From the NCBI GenBank assembly GCA_944324315.1, contig CALUVW010000001.1:62001-126000 (forward strand): a stretch of DNA of 64,000 bases. The letters are read 5' to 3'. This DNA is from Candidatus Gastranaerophilales bacterium. GTDB lineage: Bacteria; Cyanobacteriota; Vampirovibrionia; Gastranaerophilales; Gastranaerophilaceae. Within the stretch, counting starts at the first letter, position 1; the number at the start of each line of letters is the position of its first letter. The notes beneath the pieces are model-generated. The model saw nothing but the letters and a program-made list of their open reading frames with translations. It made no database searches and had not been told where the DNA came from. A program made the translations under genes and the position numbers. This document shows, in pieces, positions 8,058-16,192 of this stretch.

Positions 8058-10646
8058 ATGGAAAATATACTGGAGAATCTTAACAAAGAGCAGAGAGAAG
8101 CAGTGCAGACCGTTCAAGGTCCTTTACTTGTGCTAGCCGGTGCAGGAAGCGGAAAAACAAAATTACTTACCTCAAGAATAGCTTACCTTATACAAAACGG
8201 CGTAAAACCACGTAACATTTTAGCAGTTACATTTACCAACAAAGCAGCAAAAGAGATGAAAGAGCGTCTCGGCAATATCTTAGGTGAAAATGTCGTTAAA
8301 TACATGTGGGTCGGAACTTTCCACGGCATTTGCGGAAGAATTTTGAGAGAAAATATTGAAAATTACAGCTTCCAGTCAGGCAAAAGACTTGATAAGAATT
8401 TTTCTATATATGATGAAAATGACAGTAATGCCGTAATTAAACAGGCTGTCAAAAAACTAAATCTTGACGACAAAGTTTATGCGCCAAAGCTAGTAAAAGC
8501 AGTAATTTCCAATGCAAAAAACAAAATGCAGGATGCATACACATTTGCAACTTTTGCAAGGGATTTCAAATCCCAGAAAATTGCCGCAATATATGAAGAA
8601 TATGAGAACACCTTAAACAATAACAACGCGATTGATTTTGACGATATGCTTATGCTGACCGTAAAACTTCTTGAGCAATGCAAAGACGTTCGACAATTGT
8701 ATTACGACAGATTTCAGCATATTCTGGTCGACGAGTTCCAGGATACCAACATGGCTCAATACAAGCTTATTAATATGTTATATGCCAATAACGAAAAAGA
8801 AATTCCTGATGAGCGCTCGCTTTGCGTTGTAGGAGATGTTGACCAATCCATTTACAGCTGGCGCGGCGCTGATTACACCATTATTTTGAATTTCCAGAAA
8901 GATTTTAAGAAAACAAAATTAATTAAGCTTGAACAGAATTACCGTTCGACAGCTAATATTTTGAATGTTGCAAACGCAATTATTGAGAACAATACAGAGC
9001 GTGTGGATAAAGTTCTTTATTCAAACAAAGGTGAAGGGGAGCTTATAGATTACTTTGAAGCGCAGGACGAAGCTGATGAAGCAAACTTTATTGCAAGCCG
9101 TATAAAACAGGATTCAGGCGGGGATTATAACCGTTATGCAATCCTTTACCGTACAAATTCACAATCCCGTGCACTTGAAGAAGCTTGCATGGCAGCAGGG
9201 ATTCCCTATAGAATTTATGGGGGCTTAAAATTCTACGATCGTAAGGAAATTAAAGATATTATCGCTTACTTGAAATTAATCTATAATCCTGATGATTCAC
9301 AGAGTTTCAGAAGAATTGTAAATGTTCCGAAACGCTCAATCGGAGATACTACAATTAAAAACCTGTCAGATTTTGCAGACAAAGAAGATATAAGCCTTTT
9401 TCAAGCATGCCAGAGAATTGAAGAAGCTATCGAAATTCCACCGAGGACAAGAGCAAAACTCCGCGATTTTTCACAGCTTATTTTGAAATTCAAAGATGCA
9501 GTAACATCTTATACTTTACAGGAATTTGTAACACTTGTAATTGAAAAAACAGGATATTTAGCAGAATTGCAATCACAAAATACTCCCGAAAGCGAAGCGG
9601 ATATTGAAAACCTGCAGGAACTTGTAAACGTTGCTGGCGAATTTGTTCCGGAAGAACCTGAAAACGCGCTCGGAGAGTTCCTACAGCAGGTGGCACTGGT
9701 TTCTGACCTTGACGGAATGGACGATATTGCAAACAATGTCACCTTAATGACTTTACACTCCGCAAAAGGTCTTGAATTTCCGGTAGTATTTCTTGCTGGG
9801 TGTGATGAAGGAGTTTTCCCGCATCAAAGAACATTCAATATCCCATCAGAAATGGAAGAAGAACGCCGTTTGATGTATGTAGGTGTTACACGTGCGGAAG
9901 AAAAATTATATCTGACATCTGCCAAGCGCCGTCAGATGTGGGGAGAATACAAATATTACAATCCTTCAAGATTTATTGATGAAATTCCGCGACAATTATT
10001 GAACTCTATCGGATTTGAAGGCTCCACAAGCGGGACATCAACCTTCCAAAATGCAGTATCAAAAGCTCGTACCGGCAAGTCGGACTTTTCATATTCCGCA
10101 GCCCAGGCTGACAGTTACGGATATATTAAGCCGTCAACAGGTTTCGGCAAAGGTTTTGTAGCCCCGACACGCGGACTTGCAACAGGAAAGCATATACAGC
10201 CGCAAAGCGGATTGCGAGCTGAGGGCGGTGCCAGCGCCGGTTCGCGTGAGCGAAATGAGAATGGCACAAGACCCGTTAATCACGAGCAACCAAGAAGAAC
10301 ACCTTCACGCACAATACTTGTAAAATCAAAAGAAAACAAAGAACGTGATGAGCAAAAAGTAAAAGAGTTCTTTAAAGATAATGCTATAAAAAGAATGCTT
10401 GAAGAAAAGAAGCAAAAAGAACGCATGCAACAACAGGCAGAAGCAGAACGCCAGAAAAAAATGGAAACAACACCACTGGTGGAATATGTATTTAACGAAG
10501 GTGAAAGAGTTTTCCATGACAAACTCGGTATAGGACATATAAAAGATGTAACACAGATCGGCGACAGCATGATGTACACTATAGATTTCGGACGTCAGGG
10601 GATAAAAGCCATGGATGCTGCCTATGCAAAACTGAAAAAGTTTTAA
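8058..10646 (+). CDS. pcrA: ATP-dependent DNA helicase, UvrD/PcrA family
   Basis: An SF1A 3'-5' helicase for repair and replication restart. Walker A AGAGSGKT is at residues 27-34, the DEFQDTN box II, QSIYSWRGAD (motif III) and QNYRST (motif IV) follow, then LMTLHSAKGLEF and VGVTRAEEKLYL (V and VI). A long polar linker (about 650-780) leads to a C-terminal KOW/Tudor-like module ending GIGHIKDVTQ...DFGRQGIK, the RNA-polymerase-binding tail of PcrA. The ATG at 8058 is preferred over the in-frame ATG at 8016 because the family starts right before NILENLNKEQ and a GGGAATAGGG stretch lies just upstream. It ends at a strong terminator. Confidence 0.95.
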   Translation: MENILENLNKEQREAVQTVQGPLLVLAGAGSGKTKLLTSRIAYLIQNGVKPRNILAVTFTNKAAKEMKERLGNILGENVVKYMWVGTFHGICGRILRENIENYSFQSGKRLDKNFSIYDENDSNAVIKQAVKKLNLDDKVYAPKLVKAVISNAKNKMQDAYTFATFARDFKSQKIAAIYEEYENTLNNNNAIDFDDMLMLTVKLLEQCKDVRQLYYDRFQHILVDEFQDTNMAQYKLINMLYANNEKEIPDERSLCVVGDVDQSIYSWRGADYTIILNFQKDFKKTKLIKLEQNYRSTANILNVANAIIENNTERVDKVLYSNKGEGELIDYFEAQDEADEANFIASRIKQDSGGDYNRYAILYRTNSQSRALEEACMAAGIPYRIYGGLKFYDRKEIKDIIAYLKLIYNPDDSQSFRRIVNVPKRSIGDTTIKNLSDFADKEDISLFQACQRIEEAIEIPPRTRAKLRDFSQLILKFKDAVTSYTLQEFVTLVIEKTGYLAELQSQNTPESEADIENLQELVNVAGEFVPEEPENALGEFLQQVALVSDLDGMDDIANNVTLMTLHSAKGLEFPVVFLAGCDEGVFPHQRTFNIPSEMEEERRLMYVGVTRAEEKLYLTSAKRRQMWGEYKYYNPSRFIDEIPRQLLNSIGFEGSTSGTSTFQNAVSKARTGKSDFSYSAAQADSYGYIKPSTGFGKGFVAPTRGLATGKHIQPQSGLRAEGGASAGSRERNENGTRPVNHEQPRRTPSRTILVKSKENKERDEQKVKEFFKDNAIKRMLEEKKQKERMQQQAEAERQKKMETTPLVEYVFNEGERVFHDKLGIGHIKDVTQIGDSMMYTIDFGRQGIKAMDAAYAKLKKF

Positions 10647-10687
10647 TATTTAGGAGTGAAAGTGGAATTGTTTATTTAAGATGCAAC

Positions 10688-10717
10688 AAAAAATTCAGCC
10701 TGATGGCTGAATTTTTT
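10688..10717. terminator. Bidirectional terminator between pcrA and a prepilin gene
   Basis: AAAAAATTCAGCC-TGAT-GGCTGAATTTTTT is a 13-bp perfect stem with A and T tracts on both sides, so it can end transcription from either of the two convergent genes. Confidence 0.9.
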
Positions 10718-10751
10718 CTATTTTCGTCGTCCCGAACTATTGTTACAATAT

Positions 10752-11492
10752 CTACAGCCACGGGTAACCATCAGGAATTTGCCAGCCGTTCATCTGAATT
10801 AACAATCCACAATATATGGAAGTATTGATTGATGATCCTTTTTGAGAACAAGCCCAATAACTACTGTCGTTCAAAAGTTTATCCATTGTCATATTATGAT
10901 CTATACCAAACATTCCAAATTTATTTGTACTAGCTTTCAGACTCATTACAAATATATCTTTGCTAATAGTATTAGGGGGTTGTTTACCGTTTATATCAAC
11001 ATACATTAAAATAGCGCCAATAGTATAAGTCCCACCGCCGCTATCGTATACTAATAATATCACATTAGAATTATTCAGGATAAATCTGTATGAATTATTT
11101 GTTGCCGACATATTAATAGGGGTTCCGTCATTTGCATACCACGTATAAAAACATTCCTGCGAGGCGCTTGCTCCGCTCCCGCAGTCAGTTACAACATTTA
11201 GATACGGAATCAAATATGTTTGCGCAAATGAATCCAGTCCATTCTTAAGAGAGGTATCATCGCCGTTTTCAGGATCTTTCGGTGTAAAATCCCATAGAGA
11301 AATATCCCCATGATCCTTCTGTGCCATTGTAAAAGCCTGCGCTAAAGTTGTATATGCTTTTTTTAACTGTGTTACTGTAACTTGCTTTTTGTAATTATTA
11401 ATAAGCACAGGCATTGTCATAGCCGCAACAACACCTATAATCCCAAGCGTGATTAATACCTCAGCCAATGTGAATGCATGTTTAGTTTTCAT
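10752..11492 (-). CDS. Type IV prepilin-like / pseudopilin protein
   Basis: 246 residues. The short basic leader MKTKHA is followed by FTLAEVLITLGIIGVVAAMTMP: prepilin peptidase would cut before Phe, and Glu5 is conserved. The hydrophobic N-terminal helix then continues into KKAYTTLAQAF and a C-terminal globular head with several Cys residues. Processed members are assembled into a pilus or type II secretion pseudopilus across the envelope. No pilus assembly ATPase is near. The gene faces a small regulator-like gene across a region with two phased palindromes (11518-11557). Two related genes are at 28243 and 30549. Confidence 0.88.
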   Translation of the reverse strand: MKTKHAFTLAEVLITLGIIGVVAAMTMPVLINNYKKQVTVTQLKKAYTTLAQAFTMAQKDHGDISLWDFTPKDPENGDDTSLKNGLDSFAQTYLIPYLNVVTDCGSGASASQECFYTWYANDGTPINMSATNNSYRFILNNSNVILLVYDSGGGTYTIGAILMYVDINGKQPPNTISKDIFVMSLKASTNKFGMFGIDHNMTMDKLLNDSSYWACSQKGSSINTSIYCGLLIQMNGWQIPDGYPWL

Positions 11493-11517
11493 TATTTCAA
11501 ATCCTATAATAACGATA

Positions 11518-11557
11518 TCTAATTATATAATTAGATAATACAATTATATAATTAGAT
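11518..11557. promoter_or_regulatory. Two operator-like direct repeats, 21 bp apart
   Basis: AATTATATAATTAGAT occurs at 11521-11536 and again at 11542-11557, and each contains a perfect palindrome; the first extends to TCTAATTATATAATTAGA (11518-11535). The 21-bp spacing is two helical turns, so a dimeric regulator could bind both copies on one DNA face. The site lies between the divergent prepilin and the small gene at 11589, which is a candidate binder by position only. Confidence 0.6.
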
Positions 11558-11588
11558 TGTCAAGTGTCTGTCAAGATATAGTAATGGA

Positions 11589-11822
11589 ATGAAAAATGAA
11601 TATATTTTGTCAAAAGACAACATAAGAAATACAATAAAACTTTTAACAGCATTTGAAGGTAAAACACTGACACGGTTAAAAGTTGATATCAACCACAAAT
11701 ACAATAAAACTGATTCTCTTGAAAACTTGACAAACAAGCTCAGAAACGGCACCATAAAAGTTTCTGAACTTCTGGAAGTGTTTGATATTCTTGGCTATGA
11801 AGTTGTTGTAAAAAAGAAATAA
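11589..11822 (+). CDS. Small regulator-like protein (probable HTH)
   Basis: 77 residues, Lys-rich, predicted all helical. The second half (NLTNKLRNGTIKVSELLEVFDILGYEVVV) resembles small bacterial DNA-binding proteins in which a helix pair is followed by 'xLGYEVV'. The family could not be named with certainty; DUF6471-like is a guess. It has a weak ribosome-binding site (GGA) and lies directly beside the phased palindromes shared with the divergent prepilin gene, which suggests autoregulation and control of the pilin. Confidence 0.65.
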   Translation: MKNEYILSKDNIRNTIKLLTAFEGKTLTRLKVDINHKYNKTDSLENLTNKLRNGTIKVSELLEVFDILGYEVVVKKK

Positions 11823-11851
11823 ATTACGAACTCCAGTATATTTTTTTAGTA

Positions 11852-12937
11852 CTAATCAAAAATTGCCCAGGAAGTATAGTTTCTGTCATCAATTTGTGGA
11901 TAATACTTGACATTTTTTCTAACTCTTACGACAAATGTTATTTCATCTAGATTAATTTCTTTTGGAAGAATTTTAAAAGCAAGTTTTTTATATGCTTTCA
12001 TTAATTGCTCATCGTACGAATCGGAATAAGTGTTTTCAAGCAATTTGACACTTTTTAAATTTCCGTTTTTCAAAATCGTAACTTCAAGCGCAATCGTTGT
12101 AGGTTTTATAGCTTTTGAGTATGGCGTTGCATAGTATATAATCCTTTCAACACTTCTTCTGTATGAATTTAAGGCTTCATACTTACTCTGTTTTAAAGGT
12201 TTTGCAGTAAATATAAACTGTAAATCTCTATCAGGTATAGATACATCAGGAATTGCAAAAGTATGGCTCTTTAATTTTTCTAAATAATATTTATCATACG
12301 CATCAGAGCCGCAAGATTGTAAGATTATAGCATCAACAACTTTTCCTTCTCTGTTTAGTCTTACATAAGTGTTTATTGTTTTTGTTTTAAAAGAGCTCCA
12401 TGGATTCAAACTCATATTAATTAAATCAGCTTCATCATCAATGGTTTTAATATATTTATTCAAAACTTCGTTATTTTTACCTGCTATATCAGAATTATCC
12501 TGAATAACGTTTTGAATTGGAATATCTGCTACATAAAAATGTTTTTTATTAATAATCATTTTATCAACATCACCTTTTGATATTGATTTTTTTTCATATA
12601 AATTGACAATAGCTCTGGATATTTCGTTACCAATATATTTTTTCGTTTTTATAGCATTATTAACTGTGTCATTTTCGGCAGATTTAATATTTGCAAAAGC
12701 AGCTATTATTGCATTATCAAACTCTTCTCCTCCTGATTGCAAAATTTTTAAATCTCCAACCTTTCCGTCATAAGTAATACTGTATGCAATACGTGCATTT
12801 GCAGGTTGTTGAAATTTATAAGACAAATTTGATTGCAAAACAAGATCAAAATCAGAATTTTGCGCACTAGTAACACGTGCATAACAGCATCCCGCAAATA
12901 ACAACATTATAAAAAATAAATAGAACCATTTTTTCAT
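11852..12937 (-). CDS. Secreted protein with three TonB C-terminal-like modules
   Basis: 361 residues with a signal peptide; LLFAGC could be a lipobox, so it may be a lipoprotein. Three segments show the TonB_C pattern 'strand-G-V-strand-LxSxGxxxxD-helix': about residues 47-87 (YDGKVGDLKILQSGGEEFD), 193-235 (NREGKVVDAIILQSCGSDAYD) and 280-340 (LKNGNLKSVKLLENTYSDSYD). It lacks the usual N-terminal membrane anchor plus proline-rich spacer of TonB. Function is unknown; binding to an outer-membrane or peptidoglycan partner is an inference. It is one of four TonB-like genes in the window. Confidence 0.7.
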   Translation of the reverse strand: MKKWFYLFFIMLLFAGCCYARVTSAQNSDFDLVLQSNLSYKFQQPANARIAYSITYDGKVGDLKILQSGGEEFDNAIIAAFANIKSAENDTVNNAIKTKKYIGNEISRAIVNLYEKKSISKGDVDKMIINKKHFYVADIPIQNVIQDNSDIAGKNNEVLNKYIKTIDDEADLINMSLNPWSSFKTKTINTYVRLNREGKVVDAIILQSCGSDAYDKYYLEKLKSHTFAIPDVSIPDRDLQFIFTAKPLKQSKYEALNSYRRSVERIIYYATPYSKAIKPTTIALEVTILKNGNLKSVKLLENTYSDSYDEQLMKAYKKLAFKILPKEINLDEITFVVRVRKNVKYYPQIDDRNYTSWAIFD

Positions 12938-12983
12938 ACATTAGCCCTCTTTTTTAAACATATTTAAACTAAAACAGCAACCT

Positions 12984-14411
12984 TTATTTAAAACGGCGCA
13001 TCATTTTCATGGCTTTGTTAATTGCATGCTTACCGAGTTTTCCATTGAAACCGCCCATACTGCCTAAATTTCCCATTTTACTCATATCCGGCATACTTCC
13101 CATTTTGCCGAACATACTTTTCATATCAGTCATGCCCTTCATCATCATACGCATACTGTCAAACTGTTTTATATATGTATTAATTTCCGCTAAATCCATA
13201 CCACAGCCTTTTGCAATACGTTTTTTGCGGCTTGTATTCATCAAATCCGGATTAGCACGTTCTTCAGGCGTCATACTGGATATAAAAACTTCCATTTTCT
13301 TAAATTGTTTTTCACCTTCATGCGAAATTTTATCTCTGTCGTCTTTGCCGATATTCAATCCCAACATTCCAAGCATATTGCCCATTGAACCGAATGCTTG
13401 CATCTGTTTTTGCATTTTCAAAAAGTCATTGTAAGAAAAATTATTCTTACTCATTTTTTCTTCAAGCTCACGCGCCTGCTTTTCGTCGAAAACTTCCTGA
13501 GCGCGTTCAACAAGCGAAACAATATCACCCATGCCGAGGATTCGCGTTGCCATACGTTCAGGATAAAAATCCTCAAGCGCGTTAAGTTTTTCTCCGGTTC
13601 CTGTTAATTTAATCGGTTTTCCAGTACAATAAGAAACGCTTAATGCAGCTCCGCCTCGGCTGTCACCATCAAGTTTTGTCAAAACAAGACCTGTCAGACC
13701 TAATTGTGCATCAAAATTTTCTGCAACGTTAACAGCTTCCTGACCTGTCATGGCATCAATTACAAGGAGTTTTTCAGTAGGTTTAAAAATCCTGTCGATT
13801 AATAAAAGTTCCGCCATCATATCAGTATCAATCTGTAAACGTCCTGCCGTGTCGAGTATTAATGTATTAAATCCATTCTGATTTGCATAATCAATTGCTC
13901 CACGAACAATTTGTTGTACATCTTTACAATCCGAAATCGTGAAAACTTCATTTTCAATTTCTTTACCCAATGTCTGTAATTGCGAAATCGCAGCGGGTCT
14001 ATAAACGTCACAAGCAACAAGCAGTGGGTTCCTGCCTTCTTTTTTTAGCTTAACGGCAAGTTTTGCAGATGATGTGGTTTTTCCGGAACCTTGAAGCCCA
14101 AGCATCATTATTAAATTCGGATTTCCTGAAAAATCAAGCGGTTTTTGATCTGTTCCGAGGAGATTGACAAGTTCATCATGCACAATTTTTATTAGTTGCT
14201 GTGAAGGATCAACACCCTCAAGGACTTTCTCACCTTCCGCCTTGTCTTTAATTGATGAAATAAAAGCTTTAACAACACGTAAATTCACATCTGCATCAAG
14301 AAGCGCTCGCCTTATTTCACGCAAAGCCTCTTGCATGTTATCCTGTGTGAGTTCATTTCCTCTTGTTTTACTAATTATTTCCCGTAATTTATCACTTAAG
14401 CTGTCAAACAT
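12984..14411 (-). CDS. ffh: Signal recognition particle GTPase Ffh
   Basis: 475 residues. The N-domain four-helix bundle is followed by the G domain with GLQGSGKTT (105-113), DTAGRLQ, TKLDGDSRGGAAL and then the methionine-rich M domain (about 300-475; MRMMMKGMTDMKSMFGKMG) that binds 4.5S RNA and signal sequences. Together with FtsY it targets inner-membrane proteins. An SRP RNA gene was not seen in the window. The downstream gene on the same strand is the TonB-like protein, 46 bp away, so co-transcription is possible. Confidence 0.97.
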   Translation of the reverse strand: MFDSLSDKLREIISKTRGNELTQDNMQEALREIRRALLDADVNLRVVKAFISSIKDKAEGEKVLEGVDPSQQLIKIVHDELVNLLGTDQKPLDFSGNPNLIMMLGLQGSGKTTSSAKLAVKLKKEGRNPLLVACDVYRPAAISQLQTLGKEIENEVFTISDCKDVQQIVRGAIDYANQNGFNTLILDTAGRLQIDTDMMAELLLIDRIFKPTEKLLVIDAMTGQEAVNVAENFDAQLGLTGLVLTKLDGDSRGGAALSVSYCTGKPIKLTGTGEKLNALEDFYPERMATRILGMGDIVSLVERAQEVFDEKQARELEEKMSKNNFSYNDFLKMQKQMQAFGSMGNMLGMLGLNIGKDDRDKISHEGEKQFKKMEVFISSMTPEERANPDLMNTSRKKRIAKGCGMDLAEINTYIKQFDSMRMMMKGMTDMKSMFGKMGSMPDMSKMGNLGSMGGFNGKLGKHAINKAMKMMRRFK

Positions 14412-14430
14412 AATTGAATTATATCACAAA

Positions 14431-14778
14431 TTAATCATCATCGTCATCACTTGCAGTGATATTGTTAGGATCAATGTCCGTTTTGAAATCATCTTTATGT
14501 TTATCCAAATAAGCTTCACGCCATACCCAAATAGGGAAAGATACAGGGAATGTCAACATAGTAACAACAGCTAAAAATCCTTTTTTAAAACCGGGTTTTT
14601 TATAATTTTCATTTTCCGGCGCCATTATATCATGATCGCCGATATCTTCGCCGGCTCCAAAATTCACATGATCGGCAACTGATTGAGAAATATTATCAGG
14701 ATTACTCTGGACAAATTCTTTTGTAGTATTATAAATATTTTTTTTAACTGTAGCTGTCGTAATCGGTAATATGCGCAT
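14431..14778 (-). CDS. Small membrane protein of unknown function
   Basis: 115 residues from the ATG at 14778, chosen because AAAGGA lies at the right distance; the upstream in-frame ATG at 14805 has no such site. There is one hydrophobic segment (about 76-96, GFLAVVTMLTFPVSFPIWVW) and a very acidic C-terminus (ASDDDDD). The family is not recognised. It lies 19 bp upstream of ffh on the same strand and may be co-transcribed with it. Confidence 0.6.
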   Translation of the reverse strand: MRILPITTATVKKNIYNTTKEFVQSNPDNISQSVADHVNFGAGEDIGDHDIMAPENENYKKPGFKKGFLAVVTMLTFPVSFPIWVWREAYLDKHKDDFKTDIDPNNITASDDDDD

Positions 14779-14938
14779 CTTTGCTTCCTTTACAAATTCT
14801 TTCATAAATTATAAGTCGAAAAATAAATACTTATGCTACTTTGATAGTAAAAATTTTACATAATTTTACAAACCTCTGAATAAAAACATCATACATTTTT
14901 ATGATTTCATTTAAGATTTGGTTTGCTAATATATAACC

Positions 14939-15011
14939 ATACTCCTTAGAGAACTAAGATACACATATCCCTAATCAACAGCTATGCACTTCTAGTACAT
15001 AGCTTTTTTTT
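14939..15011 (+). ncRNA. Candidate small RNA ending in a strong terminator
   Basis: The stretch has two hairpins: CTTAG-AGAA-CTAAG near 14945-14958 and the terminator AGCTATG...CATAGCT (14980-15003) followed by eight T. A -10-like TATAAC/TAATAT lies at 14927-14937. No open reading frame fits and no gene on this strand precedes it, so a stand-alone transcript of about 70 nt is plausible. The -35 element is poor, and it could instead be a relic of a lost gene's end. Confidence 0.35.
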
Positions 15012-15091
15012 GGAGCGTAGCCTCTCCACCAGTCATTCAGGTTTTGCATAATCTTTTATGGTCTTAACTAAAGAAGGAGCGTAGCTGCTCC
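15012..15091. repeat. Two copies of the GGAGCGTAGC short hairpin repeat
   Basis: GGAGCGTAGCCTCTCC at 15012 and GGAGCGTAGCTGCTCC at 15076 each fold into a 5-bp stem. Two more copies, embedded in a longer repeat, lie at 60838 and 61036. The first copy abuts the terminator T tract. Confidence 0.6.
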
Positions 15092-15204
15092 ATAAATCAA
15101 TTAAACTTGCTCAGGGGTTTACAGATATTTTTTAGCACCTTATTGCTATTGTAGACTACCAAACTTTCAGGCTTATATCGCAGTTTACACTAAAAAGAAC
15201 AAAA

Positions 15205-15270
15205 CGTCACCCTGAACTTGTTTCAGGGGCTTATAAATAGGAAGATTCCGAAACAAGTTCGGAATGACAT
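15205..15270. repeat. Compound intergenic repeat, GTCATYCYGAA family
   Basis: CGTCACCCTGAACTTGTTTCAGGG is followed by ATTCCGAAACAAGTTCGGAATGACA, the inverted counterpart. The pair forms two alternative hairpins. Between 15012 and the tRNA at 15381 nothing coding is visible; the region is repeat-rich intergenic sequence. Confidence 0.7.
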
Positions 15271-15380
15271 TATGACTGTTTTTTGAGAATATCGGGTGAA
15301 AACTGCAATATAAGTCCCTTTAATACCTACTTGACAAGAAAAATTTATTACATACAATAGAATACATCCGACAACTGTAT

Positions 15381-15470
15381 GGAGGAGTGCCAGAGCGGTT
15401 GATTGGAGCAGTCTTGAAAACTGTCGTACGTTCACGCGTACCGTGGGTTCGAATCCCACCTCCTCCTCCA
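15381..15470 (+). tRNA. tRNA-Ser (anticodon UGA), CCA encoded
   Basis: A 90-nt class II tRNA. The acceptor GGAGGAG pairs with CTCCTCC, the anticodon loop is CTTGAAA, the long variable arm is GTACGTTCACGCGTAC, and the T arm is GTGGG-TTCGAAT-CCCAC. The 3' CCA is encoded. By this folding the discriminator base is U rather than the G73 normal for bacterial tRNA-Ser. UGA anticodon reads UCA and, by wobble, UCG/UCU codons. Confidence 0.95.
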
Positions 15471-15473
15471 TTT

Positions 15474-15508
15474 AAAAAGCCCGAACCATAAATGTTTCGG
15501 GCTTTTAA
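15474..15508 (+). terminator. Terminator after tRNA-Ser
   Basis: AAAAAGCCCGAA ... TTCGGGCTTTT is an 11-bp stem with a short T run, starting four bases after the tRNA. Confidence 0.85.
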
Positions 15509-15635
15509 TATTATATACCATGTGCATTCTGTGTGTATTAAACCAGACATTTCAATCCTGTACGGTTAAAATGATTTTACCCCTTAAAGTGGCTTTGTGT
15601 TTAGGTTTTAACCTGCCGGAAGTTTTTTCTTAAGG

Positions 15636-15663
15636 TTGGAAAACGATTTCTTTTAAATATAAT
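15636..15663 (+). promoter_or_regulatory. Sigma-70-type promoter for the gene at 15682
   Basis: TTGGAA (15636-15641) and TATAAT (15658-15663) with a 16-bp spacer. The ATG follows 18 bp later with a GAGG ribosome-binding site in between. Confidence 0.7.
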
Positions 15664-15681
15664 AAGGCATGAGGTATATTC

Positions 15682-15915
15682 ATGGTACAAATTCCAATCA
15701 GAATTATTGCAGAGAGTGCAAAATTAACAGCACTTGCAAGAGTAGATGTTGTTAAGGCTTTACAGAATATCAGGGGTAAATACAAGACTAAAAAAGAGGC
15801 GGATTCAATATTTTTAGATCTGTATAATTCAGGAATGCTTTTACCTAAAGTTTATCAATTCCTTGGAAGCATTTCTGTCGGCACACTTCACCGCTGGCTA
15901 TTATTTAATAGTTAA
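15682..15915 (+). CDS. Small HTH protein resembling a transposase DNA-binding domain
   Basis: 77 residues. The pattern 'KTKKEADSIFLDLYNSGMLLP...LGSISVGTLHRW' is typical of the N-terminal DNA-binding region of Mu-type DDE transposases, where a helix-turn-helix ends in a Leu-x-Arg-Trp segment. Nothing of the catalytic domain follows, so this is either a transposase fragment or a domesticated stand-alone regulator. It has a good promoter and ribosome-binding site, which argues against plain decay. The neighbourhood (tRNA, toxin-antitoxin genes, repeats) is accessory. Confidence 0.6.
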   Translation: MVQIPIRIIAESAKLTALARVDVVKALQNIRGKYKTKKEADSIFLDLYNSGMLLPKVYQFLGSISVGTLHRWLLFNS

Positions 15916-16049
15916 TTGTGGCTTAGTAGTAGCGCTTGTAGATTTAAACCAAGATAAGCTAAGTTATATACTTGTCTTTCTGTAGTGTCTAAATACTGTC
16001 TAACAGTAATTCCACTGGGTAACTTAAAATATTTTGAAATAATTCTCAT
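15912..16049 (-). CDS. Possible 45-residue small protein
   Basis: A reverse-strand frame from ATG 16049 to TAA 15912 reads MRIISKYFKLPSGITVRQYL... and looks protein-like, ending close to the stop of the facing gene. The ribosome-binding site is weak (AGGGA, somewhat far). No family is recognised. The remaining sequence between 15916 and 16132 shows nothing else. Confidence 0.3.
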   Translation of the reverse strand: MRIISKYFKLPSGITVRQYLDTTERQVYNLAYLGLNLQALLLSHN

Positions 16050-16132
16050 TAGATATTTTTTCCCTATGCATTTATATAAATTATTTTTTATCTAAGAAAT
16101 TGTCTATTTGTTACAAAACATATTTATACAAT

Positions 16133-16161
16133 TGAAATTTATAACAATCTTTGTTATTATA
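16133..16161 (+). promoter_or_regulatory. parDE promoter with embedded operator
   Basis: TTGAAA (16133-16138), 17-bp spacer, TATTAT (16156-16161). A perfect 7-3-7 inverted repeat, ATAACAA-TCT-TTGTTAT (16142-16158), lies between the two boxes and overlaps the -10, as expected for repression by a ribbon-helix-helix antitoxin. Confidence 0.75.
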
Positions 16162-16192
16162 GAGGTATATATTGCTATATATGAGGTATTTT

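Noticed and set aside
13009-13434. 141-codon forward frame inside ffh
   Set aside because: Antisense of the methionine-rich M domain of Ffh, with no independent RBS or homology.
15223-15550. Reverse-strand open frames of 82 and 76 codons across the tRNA-Ser
   Set aside because: They are antisense to tRNA-Ser(UGA) and show the well-known spurious 'GFEPTVRV / GGGIRTHGT' peptides that arise from translating tRNA-Ser backwards.
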